Source: Nitrospinaceae bacterium (GTDB taxonomy: Bacteria > Nitrospinota > Nitrospinia > Nitrospinales > Nitrospinaceae). Taken from it: DNA of 42,021 bases. The stretch lies in the NCBI GenBank assembly GCA_029261395.1, contig JAJDBJ010000054.1, forward strand, positions 1 to 42,021. The letters are read 5' to 3'. The notes under the pieces were generated by a model that did not search any database, was not told where the DNA came from, and saw nothing but the letters and a program-made list of their open reading frames with translations. The position numbers and the translations under genes were made by a program. Below, piece by piece: positions 8,141-17,185 of this stretch (positions are counted from its first letter, which is position 1; each line of letters opens with the position of its first letter).

Positions 8141-9247
8141 ATGATTGGAAACCGGATGTTTGAATATCTCGATAGCAGACTAAAGCCTTTAGAAGCCAAA
8201 GTGGTGGCGGGTGAGCGCCTATCCTTTGAGGACGGGGTGACCCTGTTCGCGTCTCCCGATTTATTGGGGGTGGGGCGTCTGGCCAATCTGCGCCGGGAGC
8301 AAATGAACGGGAACAACACGTACTTTATCCATAACCGACATATCAACCCCACCAATGTTTGCATTCACAGTTGCCAGTTCTGCGCATTTGGCGTCAAGGC
8401 CGATGCGCCCAACGCCTACGAAAAATCACTGGACGAAATTTTTGAAGATGCGGGAGCGTACCGGGGAGGGGAGGTCAGCGAGTTTCATATCGTTGGCGGT
8501 CTGCACCCGGATTGGCCGTATGAGATTTATCTGGATATGGTGAAGGGATTGAAGGATCGTTTTCCTGCCGTTCATATTCAGGCGTTCACGGCGGTGGAAC
8601 TGCATTACCTGGCCGAACTGGCGGGCAAGCCGTTGCGTGAAACTCTACAGGAATTGAGAGACGCCGGGCTGGGTTCCATTCCGGGCGGCGGGGCGGAAAT
8701 CTTTGCCAGCCGGTGCCGCAAGAAAATCTGCAACGACAAAATCACCGGCGAAGAATGGCTGGAGGTACACGAAATCGCGCATGAGGTGGGGCTGAAAAGT
8801 AACGCCACCATGTTGTACGGTCATTTGGAAACCATCGAAGAGCGGGTCGATCATTTGGTGCGGCTGAGGGAATTGCAGGACCGCACCGGCGGATTTGTCA
8901 CTTTTATTCCGCTGTCATTTCATCCTGAAAACACACCGCTGGATTTTCTGCCCTCCACCAGTGGACAGTTGGATTTACGCGCGCTGGCGGTTTCGCGTTT
9001 GATGCTGGATAATTTTCCGCACGTCAAGGCCTTCTGGATCATGATCACTCCAAAAATCGCACAAATGTCCCTTGGAATGGGAACGGATGACATGGACGGC
9101 ACAGTGGTGGAGGAGAAGATCATTCATGCCGCCGGAGCCGCCACTGATCAGATATTTCATCGGCAAACCATCGTGGATATGATCCGGGAAGCAGGCCGGA
9201 TCCCGATGGAACGAGACACTTTGTATGAAACCCCGCAACTGGTCTAA
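8141..9247 (+). CDS. mqnE: Aminofutalosine synthase MqnE (radical SAM)
   Basis: The first radical step of the futalosine menaquinone pathway. It joins SAM's adenosyl radical to 3-[(1-carboxyvinyl)oxy]benzoate to give aminofutalosine. The radical-SAM cluster motif is C74-x3-C78-x2-C81 (NVCIHSCQFC). MqnE-typical phrases follow: PGGGAEIF, LKSNATMLYGH, GGFVTFIPLSFHPENT. The length (368 residues) is normal. It could equally start at ATG 8156. With the UbiA-like gene at 6073 it shows that this organism makes menaquinone by the futalosine route. The ParDE-like pair and ArfA-like gene separate the two, so they are probably not one transcript. Confidence 0.95.
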   Translation: MIGNRMFEYLDSRLKPLEAKVVAGERLSFEDGVTLFASPDLLGVGRLANLRREQMNGNNTYFIHNRHINPTNVCIHSCQFCAFGVKADAPNAYEKSLDEIFEDAGAYRGGEVSEFHIVGGLHPDWPYEIYLDMVKGLKDRFPAVHIQAFTAVELHYLAELAGKPLRETLQELRDAGLGSIPGGGAEIFASRCRKKICNDKITGEEWLEVHEIAHEVGLKSNATMLYGHLETIEERVDHLVRLRELQDRTGGFVTFIPLSFHPENTPLDFLPSTSGQLDLRALAVSRLMLDNFPHVKAFWIMITPKIAQMSLGMGTDDMDGTVVEEKIIHAAGAATDQIFHRQTIVDMIREAGRIPMERDTLYETPQLV

Positions 9248-9279
9248 TCCCCACCCCCTGTTTTAATGCCTGTAGTTTT

Positions 9280-9309
9280 TTGGTATATCCGAATAAATTC
9301 CTTTATAAT
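9280..9309 (+). promoter_or_regulatory. Putative sigma-70 promoter upstream of cheY
   Basis: TTGGTA (9280-9285) and a perfect TATAAT (9304-9309) are spaced by 18 nt, about 255 bp before cheY. The remainder of the 318-bp gap shows no gene or clear structure. Confidence 0.4.
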
Positions 9310-9565
9310 TAAATTATCTATTGTGTTGTAAAACGGATCTTTTAAGCGATCTCTTTTGAAAAGACGGTTCTTTTGTACAAGGGCGCCTGTTCCTTAATCC
9401 GATGCCACCGGTTTTCTTGAGAATCTCCTGTGCTCTCTAGACGTTGTGGCGGGGTGAGATTTTGATTGAGCGATATCGAAGGGGGGAGCGCGATTCTTGT
9501 TTTTGAGTTACCCGACTTCAGTTTCATTAAATAGCTGGGATCCCTGTAGAAAGGAAAAAGAAATT

Positions 9566-9952
9566 ATGGGTTACGAAACCAGAAAAGTAATGGTGGTTGA
9601 TGATTCTTCTGTGATGCGCCAAATCATCAAAAATAATTTAAGACAACTGGGTTTTGAACTTTCGAACCTGTTGGACGCAGAAGATGGAGAAGATGCATTG
9701 CAGAAGATCAATCAGGATAAAATAGATTTGGTGATCTCGGACTGGAATATGCCTAAGATGACGGGAATAGATTTTTTGAAAGCCATTCGCGCTGATGGAG
9801 CCCTAAAAGAACTTCCTTTTTTGATGGTCACCTCAGAGGCCGACAAGGAAAAAATTATGGAGGCGGTTCAGGCGGGCGTGAATCAGTATATTATCAAACC
9901 CTTTAATGCCAATCAACTGGAGGAAAAGATCAGGGAGATTTTCCCCAACTGA
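9566..9952 (+). CDS. cheY: CheY-like response regulator, single receiver domain
   Basis: A 128-residue stand-alone receiver. The acidic pair D12-D13 (VVDDSS), phosphoacceptor D59 (VISDWNMPKMTG), T89 (MVTSEA) and K111 (IIKPF) are all present. DWNMPKMTG is a close match to chemotaxis CheY proteins that bind the flagellar switch. ATG 9566 follows AAAGGA (9550-9555). The open frame extends 23 codons upstream but lacks a ribosome site there. A CheX-like phosphatase gene follows after about 70 bp, and cheB lies convergent. No cheA, cheW or receptor gene is in the window. Confidence 0.92.
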   Translation: MGYETRKVMVVDDSSVMRQIIKNNLRQLGFELSNLLDAEDGEDALQKINQDKIDLVISDWNMPKMTGIDFLKAIRADGALKELPFLMVTSEADKEKIMEAVQAGVNQYIIKPFNANQLEEKIREIFPN

Positions 9953-10019
9953 GTCTTATTTTTTGAGGTACGAGTTTAAAGTTATTGCCTTGGAAAAGCA
10001 TCACGCAAAAAGGAAAAGC

Positions 10020-10544
10020 ATGGTGACATTTGAGTTTACCAATGAAGCGACGATCCCCGAAGAACTAGCCTCGTGTGTTAAGGTTTCGGTTTCTTCAGTG
10101 TTTCACAAGTCCTTCGGATACTTTCCCTCTTTTCAGGACGATGATGAAGAGACACAGAAAGTTGGGGAGGGAGTAGTCGGTATTATTTCCTATTTTGGTG
10201 ATATCACCTGGCTCATGATGCTGGGTTTTCCAAAGGATTGTGCCACTGGGCTGGTGGCCAAGTTTACGGGATTCGAGCTGGACTATGACAGTCCCGATAT
10301 GGGCGATGTGGTGGGTGAAATGGCTAATATTCTCGCTGGTGATGTGGTGTCCCGCCTCCGCGATGGTTGTATCAAGGTTGCCATGTCTTTGCCGACCCTT
10401 ATAAAAGGAACGGATGTCGAACCGCTGTTGCCCAGAGGCTTCCCCTCCAAAAAACTGATTTTTACCGTTCCCGAGGGAATTGTTATGGTTAAAATTGTCG
10501 GCGCCAAGCCTGTGACGTCCTATGGCCGGGCCCCCGGTAGTTGA
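10020..10544 (+). CDS. CheX/CheC-like chemotaxis phosphatase domain protein
   Basis: A 174-residue protein predicted to dephosphorylate CheY-P. The segment GDVVGEMANILAGDVVSRL holds the ExxN motif (Glu and Asn three apart) that forms the active site in CheC/CheX/FliY phosphatases. The rest has the expected alternating strands, with LPRGFPSKKLIF and the closing FTVPEGIVMVKI. ATG 10020 lies just after AAGGAAAAGC; the open frame runs further upstream, overlapping cheY, but has no ribosome site. Its position directly behind cheY supports pairing with that regulator. It has one visible ExxN motif, as CheX does, whereas CheC usually has two. Confidence 0.75.
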   Translation: MVTFEFTNEATIPEELASCVKVSVSSVFHKSFGYFPSFQDDDEETQKVGEGVVGIISYFGDITWLMMLGFPKDCATGLVAKFTGFELDYDSPDMGDVVGEMANILAGDVVSRLRDGCIKVAMSLPTLIKGTDVEPLLPRGFPSKKLIFTVPEGIVMVKIVGAKPVTSYGRAPGS

Positions 10545-10741
10545 TCGATTTTCTCTAAGTCGGTGTTCCCACAGCTACATCATCTCTCCCCCTGGGCACG
10601 TATCCCTCGCTCAATAGGGTTTTCTTCCATAATTGTATTTTTTTTGCGCGTATCCGTTTTCTATGTATTTTGAGGAGTTTTTTTAGGCGTAGAGAGATCC
10701 GTGGTTCTGTTGGGCTTTTCTGGAAGAAAGGCGGAGGGTTT

Positions 10742-11863
10742 TTATGTATTACCTTTGTTACCTGCGATCAGGGAAGCCAGACGGCCAGTTTGACACTTTA
10801 GAATAATTTCATCAGCAACCCTATTCAAAGGTAGTATGGCATCGGCCAACTTGGATTTTACGATAAACCCAGGCATGCCCCATACCACACTCGAGGCCTC
10901 ATCCTGAACCATGACCTGTCCGCCACGGGCCTGGATATCTTGACAACCCCGCATCCCATCCTGTCCCATACCGGTTAACACCACGGCCAGGGCATTTCGA
11001 CCGAAAGTTTTGGCCACCGAACGGAACAAGACATCGACTGCGGGTCGGCAGGAGTTTTCGTGAGGAGCCTGATTGATACGGGCTACCACGTCACCTTTGT
11101 CCTGCTCGACGGCCATGTGATAGTCCCCCGGCGCAATGTAAACGTGACCGGGCTCAAGCACATCCCCGTTTTCGCATTCCTTGATAATTAAGTTGGATTT
11201 ACTGTCCAGCCGGTTGGCGAGGAGTTTGGTGAAATTGGGCGGCATATGCTGAACCAGCACAATGGGAACGGGGAAGTTCTTCGGAAAAGCGGGCAGGACT
11301 TCCATCAGAGCATTGGGCCCTCCAGTGGATACGCCGATCGCAACCACATCCACACGATGGAAGCGTTTGATCCCTTTTATTTTTTTCGGGTCTTCGGGGT
11401 GCTCGACCAACGGTTTGGGTTTGGGAAGATTGTTGGGGATGTTCAGTCCGGAGCGTTCGCTACAGATCGCTTTAATTTTTGGAATCAACTCATTTTTGAT
11501 AAGTTCAATGCCCTCGTTCAGACTTTTGGCTTTTGAAGGTTTGGCCACATAGTCGGTGGCTCCTTTGGAAAGAGCGTCCAGCGTAGCGGTGGCTCCCTTT
11601 TGTGTGAAGGTGCTGAACATGATTACTGGAAGCTTGGGCCACGTCTCACGGATTTTATCCAAGGCCTCCAATCCATTCATCACCGGCATTTCGATATCCA
11701 GGGAAACGACATCAGGATTGACCTGGGGAATTTTCTGGAGGCCGATACTGCCATTGGCCGCCACTCCTACTACTTCGATATCAGGATCCTGATTCATCAT
11801 GTCCGAAAGCATTTTTCGAACAAGCACAGCATCATCAACTATGAGTACTCTGATTTTTGGCAT
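10742..11863 (-). CDS. cheB: CheB protein-glutamate methylesterase/deamidase
   Basis: A two-domain response regulator of 373 residues. The receiver domain (1-120) has D10-D11 and phosphosite D56 (SLDIEMPVMNG). The methylesterase domain (170-373) carries the catalytic triad in the usual contexts: S179 (GVSTGGP), H206 (VQHMPP) and the Asp of TGMGQDG. It removes methyl groups from chemoreceptor glutamates during adaptation. The start is placed at the ATG opening MPKIRVLIVDD; the frame continues 62 codons upstream without homology. It is convergent with the cheY/cheX pair rather than in one operon. No cheR is visible here. Confidence 0.95.
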   Translation of the reverse strand: MPKIRVLIVDDAVLVRKMLSDMMNQDPDIEVVGVAANGSIGLQKIPQVNPDVVSLDIEMPVMNGLEALDKIRETWPKLPVIMFSTFTQKGATATLDALSKGATDYVAKPSKAKSLNEGIELIKNELIPKIKAICSERSGLNIPNNLPKPKPLVEHPEDPKKIKGIKRFHRVDVVAIGVSTGGPNALMEVLPAFPKNFPVPIVLVQHMPPNFTKLLANRLDSKSNLIIKECENGDVLEPGHVYIAPGDYHMAVEQDKGDVVARINQAPHENSCRPAVDVLFRSVAKTFGRNALAVVLTGMGQDGMRGCQDIQARGGQVMVQDEASSVVWGMPGFIVKSKLADAILPLNRVADEIILKCQTGRLASLIAGNKGNT

Positions 11864-12221
11864 ATTTTTTAAAGTTTTCAGTCGGTTGATTCGTATGGAT
11901 TTTAGAGGCTCTAATGCAAATGTTTTAGAGAAGTCTTCAGTCCTAAAAGGGTAAAGATGCCAGAGCGGCCCAATATAAACTCCTTCATCAAGGTTAACGG
12001 AAAATATCCGGTATCTCCAGAAAATATGGCAACCAGAGAGTAAGGTCATTTTTAGGCGGGTCTTCTGGATGCTTTTGCTTCATTTTCTGGCAGGGGCTAA
12101 GGGGATTACTTCTTTATTGAGCATTCCGATGAGATTTACCCGGTGTCCCAATCCTCTTAGTTTCCGTTAGAACCTCTTTGTTTTGAGGGCTATCCGCCGT
12201 TTGCAGGCTAAATTTTAAAAA

Positions 12222-12237
12222 TGGCACGGGAATTGTA
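12222..12237 (+). promoter_or_regulatory. Putative sigma-54 promoter of nirA
   Basis: TGGCACGGGAATTGTA matches the -24/-12 consensus TGGCACG-N4-TTGCA with one change (GC to GT at -12). GG (12223-12224) and GT (12235-12236) are spaced by exactly 10 nt. The start would be near 12248, leaving a leader of about 64 nt before nirA. The rest of the 11864-12311 gap shows no gene. Confidence 0.6.
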
Positions 12238-12311
12238 CTAGTAAGAGTCTTATGGGATGAGTTTGGAATGCTCGGCCCGCTGAACGGTTGAAATTTTGAT
12301 CTGGGATTCTA

Positions 12312-13913
12312 ATGAATAAAGTTGAAATACTAAAAGCTGAAAAAAATGTTTTAGATGTTAAAAACGATTTGGCCCGTTTTGCCCGCGAAGGGTGGGAAGC
12401 CATTTCTGAGGATGATGTCCAAAGGCTCAAGTGGTACGGATTGTTTTTAAGAAAACCCACTCCGGGATTCTTCATGCTCCGGATTCGCATACCGAACGGG
12501 TTCGCGACAGCGGATCAGTTGCGGGTGTTATCGCTGATCGCGACTCGATTTGGGAACGGAGTGATCGATATCACTACCCGCCAGCAGTTTCAAATTCGAC
12601 ATTTGCGTATTGAAGATGTCGCTGTGGTTTTTGAATCACTGGAATCGGTGGGTCTGACTTCTCTGCAAACCGGAATCGATAACGTACGGAACATCATGGG
12701 TTGCCCCGTAGCGGGATTGCATCCCAGGGAAATCATCGATGCTTCACCCTGGGTCCGGGCTTTGAATCATCATATCCTGAACAATCCGGAGTTTGTGAAT
12801 CTTCCCAGAAAATTCAATGTCGCCATCACCGGATGTCCCGACAACTGTCTCCATGCGGAAACTCAAGACCTGGCATTGATTCCTGCCGTCAAAACAATAG
12901 CGGGAAGAGAGCGCATCGGATTTAATATTCTGGCTGGCGGCAAACTCGGCTCCGGGGGATACCGGATTGCCACTTCATTGAATATATTTGTTCATCCTGA
13001 AGAAGTGGTTGAAGTGTGTGCGGAAATCATTTTGTTATACCGGGATCACGGTTGCCGCGAATCCCGCACTTCAAACCGTCTGGCCTTTCTTTTGGATGAA
13101 TGGGGAGAAGCACGGTTTCGTGAGGAGCTGGTCCTGCGATTGAAGCACCCACTGGAAAGCGCCGGTCAGGACAAGCGGCTCAATGAAATTAAAGACCACA
13201 TGGGAGTCTTCAGGCAAAAAAAATCCACGATGAACTTTGTCGGACTGAAAGTGATCGTCGGGAGGATCCAGGCCGAAGAGTTGTTTCAAGTGGCGGACCT
13301 TGCTCATCAATATGGTAACGGAGAAATCCGAATCTCTCCCCACCAGGCACTGATTATTCCTCATGTGACGGACAAAGCGCTGGGCGACTTTTTAGAAGAA
13401 CCGGCGTTGAAAAACTTATTATATGCCCCCTCGGCGATCCAAAAAAACCTGGTCAGTTGTGTGGGCAAAGATTATTGCCACCTGGCGACTATAGAAACCA
13501 AGGGGCAGGCGGTGGAAGTCGCCCGTCAGTTGGAAGCCAAGCTTGATCTTGAAAAAGTGGGGCCGATTTCGATGCACTGGTCGGGTTGTCCCGCTGGATG
13601 CGGCAATCACTTGGTGGCGGATATCGGGTTCCTGGGGAAAAAGGCAAGGGTCGGCGGAGATATTGTCGATGCGGTGGATATTTTTGTCGGCGGTCGGGCC
13701 GGGCCGCATCCCAAGCAGGCGGTCAAGATTCTCGAAAATGTGCCTTGCGACCGGCTCCCGCAGGTTTTGGAAAATATCATTCCGTACCATACTCGAACGA
13801 AAATGCATCCCCTCAAGAGAAAACGGGGCGCGAGTAAAACTTTGAAAACGGGTAAAGCCATCGCGGGCGGTCAAAAGGCGTTACCCCCTAAACCATTCCT
13901 GACTTTTATTTGA
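12312..13913 (+). CDS. nirA: Ferredoxin-nitrite reductase (siroheme / 4Fe-4S)
   Basis: Assimilatory six-electron reduction of nitrite to ammonium in the cytoplasm. Two NIR_SIR ferredoxin-like halves flank the siroheme domains. The cluster ligands are C383-x5-C389 (CVGKDYC) and C426-x3-C430 (SGCPAGCGN), as in NirA and sulfite reductase. The length (533 residues) is normal. The gene is followed after 33 bp by a formate/nitrite-family transporter, which favours nitrite over sulfite as substrate. A sigma-54-type promoter upstream also fits nitrogen control. The last 35 residues are basic and lie outside the conserved fold. The ribosome site before ATG 12312 is weak (GGGAT). Confidence 0.88.
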   Translation: MNKVEILKAEKNVLDVKNDLARFAREGWEAISEDDVQRLKWYGLFLRKPTPGFFMLRIRIPNGFATADQLRVLSLIATRFGNGVIDITTRQQFQIRHLRIEDVAVVFESLESVGLTSLQTGIDNVRNIMGCPVAGLHPREIIDASPWVRALNHHILNNPEFVNLPRKFNVAITGCPDNCLHAETQDLALIPAVKTIAGRERIGFNILAGGKLGSGGYRIATSLNIFVHPEEVVEVCAEIILLYRDHGCRESRTSNRLAFLLDEWGEARFREELVLRLKHPLESAGQDKRLNEIKDHMGVFRQKKSTMNFVGLKVIVGRIQAEELFQVADLAHQYGNGEIRISPHQALIIPHVTDKALGDFLEEPALKNLLYAPSAIQKNLVSCVGKDYCHLATIETKGQAVEVARQLEAKLDLEKVGPISMHWSGCPAGCGNHLVADIGFLGKKARVGGDIVDAVDIFVGGRAGPHPKQAVKILENVPCDRLPQVLENIIPYHTRTKMHPLKRKRGASKTLKTGKAIAGGQKALPPKPFLTFI

Positions 13914-13946
13914 ACTACAATCTTCGGAAGACAACCCAGAGGACTT

Positions 13947-14831
13947 ATGTTTAAAGAAGAAATAAACAAGATTACCGAAACGGCAGAAAATAAAATTCGG
14001 TACATGCAATCCTCGCCTGCAGGTTATTTGGTATTGTCCGCCCTTGCCGGTATTTATGTCGGGTTTGGAATCATCCTCATTTTTTCCATCGGCGGACCCA
14101 TCCAGGCGGGGGCGGGGCCCTTTTTGAAACTGGTGATGGGGGCCAGCTTTGGCATCGCATTAAGCCTGGTGATCTTCGCAGGATCGGAATTGTTTACCGG
14201 TAACAATATGATTCTGATTGTCGGAAGATTGCAGAATAAAATTTCATCAGGACTGGTGATGAAATCATGGCTCCTGTGTTATTTGGGGAATTTGATCGGC
14301 TCCGTTCTACTGGCCTGGATGATGTTTCATGCGGACAGTCTGGCGGAATCCTCGAAAAACCTGATTCTGCAAGTCAGTTCCATGAAGATGAATGCCGACG
14401 CCAAAGAGTTATTTGTCCGGGGGATTTTATGCAACTGGCTGGTGTGCCTTGCGGTGTGGCTGGCGGTGAAGATGAAAAGTGAAACCGCTAAACTCATCAT
14501 GATTTTCTGGTGTCTGTTCGCGTTTATCAGTAGCGGGTTCGAGCATTGCGTGGCCAATATGACTTTGCTGAGTCTGGGCTTACTGCTTCCTCACGGGGCG
14601 GAGATTTCCCTGGCTGGTTTCGGATACAACCTGACCTGGGTCACGCTGGGCAATATTGTCGGCGGAGTCCTGTTTGTCGGTATGGCTTATTGGTTTGCCG
14701 CTTCAAAAATGATCAAACCCCTATCCATTAAAAACGGCAATGGCGAGTATTCAAACATTAAGCGAACTCCTCAGGGAGAAATTGACGAGGTATCTGAAGG
14801 AATAATCACATCGACAATCAGCGGCAGATGA
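13947..14831 (+). CDS. nirC: Formate/nitrite transporter (FNT) family channel, probable nitrite uptake
   Basis: A pentameric inner-membrane channel of the FocA/NirC family, 294 residues. Six hydrophobic helices are visible. Family hallmarks are the re-entrant region around AGSELFTGNNM and the central-His context SGFEHCVANM. AGAGGAC directly precedes the ATG. The position right behind nirA suggests import of nitrite for assimilation; a NirC assignment over FocA rests on that context. About 45 hydrophilic C-terminal residues follow the last helix. The final 61 bp overlap the 3' end of the convergent phosphodiesterase gene. Confidence 0.88.
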   Translation: MFKEEINKITETAENKIRYMQSSPAGYLVLSALAGIYVGFGIILIFSIGGPIQAGAGPFLKLVMGASFGIALSLVIFAGSELFTGNNMILIVGRLQNKISSGLVMKSWLLCYLGNLIGSVLLAWMMFHADSLAESSKNLILQVSSMKMNADAKELFVRGILCNWLVCLAVWLAVKMKSETAKLIMIFWCLFAFISSGFEHCVANMTLLSLGLLLPHGAEISLAGFGYNLTWVTLGNIVGGVLFVGMAYWFAASKMIKPLSIKNGNGEYSNIKRTPQGEIDEVSEGIITSTISGR

Positions 14832-17185
14832 TCCGAACCGATGCGGGTCAGGGTGGTGCGCGGGACGAGGCAGGATTGCACATCGATTTCTTTTGCGACA
14901 AATATATGATCGATGCGGCCCACCGGAAACCTTCCGAACCAGGTGCGTTGCGGAACATGGTTGTCCAGAATATCTTGGGCATCGTTTAGCATTTGTGTGA
15001 TGCGGCGGCAGGTTTTGTGACTGGGATTGGCGTTAAAATCTCCGCACAGAATAACCGGACCGTGGCACTCGGGATGCGACAACCATTGAGAACCCATCAG
15101 GGTCTCGATTTGATAACGCTGTTCGACGGGGCGCACTCCGAGATGTGTGTTGATGATTTGGACTTTGTGACCGTCCACGTCGATTTCCACCCACAAGGCC
15201 CCCCGCGTTTCCAGACGGGGGCGGTGGGGAGGGCCGGGGAGGTCACCTGACCGGACCATCCGCATGGGATAGCGGCTCAACACAGCGTCGCCATACAACT
15301 CTTCTTCAATTTGCAGGGCCGGATGAAAATGGAACTCCATTTCCAACTCGCGGGCGATTTCATGCGCCTGATCCACTGCCTGCGTCCGGCTTCGTCCGAC
15401 ATCCAACTCCTGTAGGGCTACGATATCGGGATTGTATTGCGCGATAATTCTGGCAATGCGTCGTGTTGAAATTTCGCCATCCATGCCGATACAACTGTGT
15501 ACGTTGTAAGTCATCACTCGCAGAGGAAATCCGGTGGGAGTGCGTTTCAGCGGGCGTTGAATCCAGTTCAACGGTTTCTTTTTCAGCGCGGCCAGAGCGC
15601 CTTCCCGCAAATCGATCGGGCGGATGAAGCTCTTCTCACTATTGGGAACCGGGGCCGCCAGAGGAAGCAGGGCGAATCCTCTGGTTTCTTCCGATCCCAT
15701 CCCGCCGTGTGTTCCGTTTTCGATCGGGAAGGTCATGGGAAGGCCATCCAACCGCCAACCGGAAATCACAAAATCGCCGGAGTCGGGATGGTGACACATC
15801 TGCACCCACTCTTCGGTAGCTTCCTTTAAAAAAGGATGATGGGAACCGAGCAGGGTTTCCTCGTCGCCGGGAATGGTGTATTCGCCATCCGGTGTCCAAA
15901 TTTGAATGCGGTCGTTTCCGGCGGGCACCATTACCATGGGGATGTTGGCTTCCTGCGCCAGTTTACGGCCCAGAGCGTCCCGGTTGGCTAATGTGACTTC
16001 CGCGGGGCAATAGATATGTCCCAGGGGTCCCATGGCAGTGACGGATATTTCCGAAGCTTCGACCGGGTCTTTGAATTCCACCAGATTTCCGGAGAGCCGT
16101 TCCAGAAACGAACCGCCCAACCATTTGGAACGGTGCAGTTGAATGCCTTTCGCCGGACTTTGCAAAGAACCGGTGAATTCGCCGAACTGTCGAAAGACAC
16201 TCAATACGGCATCTTCCAGAGTCCTGCCATTTTCCATGGAGTAGGGGGTACAGTCCTCCTGGCCGTGGTCGGAATAAATCCAGACATCGTATTCCCGTCG
16301 CGGCGACCGTTGCGACGCCTGCGTGATGCGCTTGACAGCATCGTCGATACCCTTCAACGTCCAATGCGCGAATTGGGAAGTTGGACCGCGCCGGTGGGCC
16401 TGTTCGTCATATCCCACGAAGTTGGCGTGGATGATAGGCAGACCACGGGCCGCATCCATTTTGATTCCGATCACAATGAGTTCACGCAAAAGAATGCAGA
16501 TTGCCACCCGTGCCGGAACAAATTTGATCTCCTTCCACAAGTCATGTTTTTCGATCACGCCCCGAATACTGTCGACAACCGCCAGTATTACTTCCAATAC
16601 CAACAGGCCCGCCATTCGTATCAGGCTCCACCCGTGGAACACGATCAAATGCAAAAGGAATAACGGATTGCTGAGTTTCAGGAGGCCGCTCCAACCAATC
16701 GTACCGGGGCAGAAATGAGATTCCGCCGCGCCACCGGTAAAAATATTCGAGTAGGAACTGCCGCCTTCCAATAGCCCTGGATTATTTTGTGCGAGGATTG
16801 TCTCCACATGAGCGCAGGCATCGGACTCAAACATGCGCATGATTTTTTTGTTTTGACGGTCCAGAAAACTGAAGGCCGGGACGACCCGTTTGACCCCGTA
16901 AAATAATTCTCCTTGAATGGCAGGGGTACTGGTAGGTATTCCGGGGAAATGGGTGTGGAGTCGATACCCTTCTTGTTTGCTCAGTCGATTCAGAAAAGGC
17001 ATTTTGCCTTTTTTCAATGCGACCTCCAATTGGGTCCGGGAGAGTCCGTCAATTTGTATAATGATCAATCCCGGCTCCGATCCGGTTCCGGGCGATTTGG
17101 AAAGACCCGCCAAGCGTATGCCCCACTCACTGCGGCTGAGCCAACGGCGAATATTCGATAATAGGCGTTCCACATGTCCAATCAT
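14771..17185 (-). CDS. AlkP-superfamily phosphodiesterase fused to an endonuclease/exonuclease/phosphatase (EEP) domain
   Basis: An 804-residue fusion of two hydrolase families. The N-terminal part (about 38-530) is a type I phosphodiesterase/alkaline phosphatase fold: metal-binding D46 (IQIDGLS), nucleophile region PTSTPAIQ (T87), D260/H264 (GYDEQAHRRG) and D306-H307 (SDHGQED). A hydrophobic insert at about 170-205 may anchor it to the membrane. The C-terminal part (about 560-795) is an EEP domain with MTYNVHS, ALQELD, GDFNANPS and GSDHLPLI. Both active sites look complete. The ATG abuts the stop of the upstream GT4 gene with no gap, so the two are co-translated. The role is unknown; a phospho-head-group or glycolipid substrate would fit the partner. 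Confidence 0.85.
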   Translation of the reverse strand: MIGHVERLLSNIRRWLSRSEWGIRLAGLSKSPGTGSEPGLIIIQIDGLSRTQLEVALKKGKMPFLNRLSKQEGYRLHTHFPGIPTSTPAIQGELFYGVKRVVPAFSFLDRQNKKIMRMFESDACAHVETILAQNNPGLLEGGSSYSNIFTGGAAESHFCPGTIGWSGLLKLSNPLFLLHLIVFHGWSLIRMAGLLVLEVILAVVDSIRGVIEKHDLWKEIKFVPARVAICILLRELIVIGIKMDAARGLPIIHANFVGYDEQAHRRGPTSQFAHWTLKGIDDAVKRITQASQRSPRREYDVWIYSDHGQEDCTPYSMENGRTLEDAVLSVFRQFGEFTGSLQSPAKGIQLHRSKWLGGSFLERLSGNLVEFKDPVEASEISVTAMGPLGHIYCPAEVTLANRDALGRKLAQEANIPMVMVPAGNDRIQIWTPDGEYTIPGDEETLLGSHHPFLKEATEEWVQMCHHPDSGDFVISGWRLDGLPMTFPIENGTHGGMGSEETRGFALLPLAAPVPNSEKSFIRPIDLREGALAALKKKPLNWIQRPLKRTPTGFPLRVMTYNVHSCIGMDGEISTRRIARIIAQYNPDIVALQELDVGRSRTQAVDQAHEIARELEMEFHFHPALQIEEELYGDAVLSRYPMRMVRSGDLPGPPHRPRLETRGALWVEIDVDGHKVQIINTHLGVRPVEQRYQIETLMGSQWLSHPECHGPVILCGDFNANPSHKTCRRITQMLNDAQDILDNHVPQRTWFGRFPVGRIDHIFVAKEIDVQSCLVPRTTLTRIGSDHLPLIVDVIIPSDTSSISP

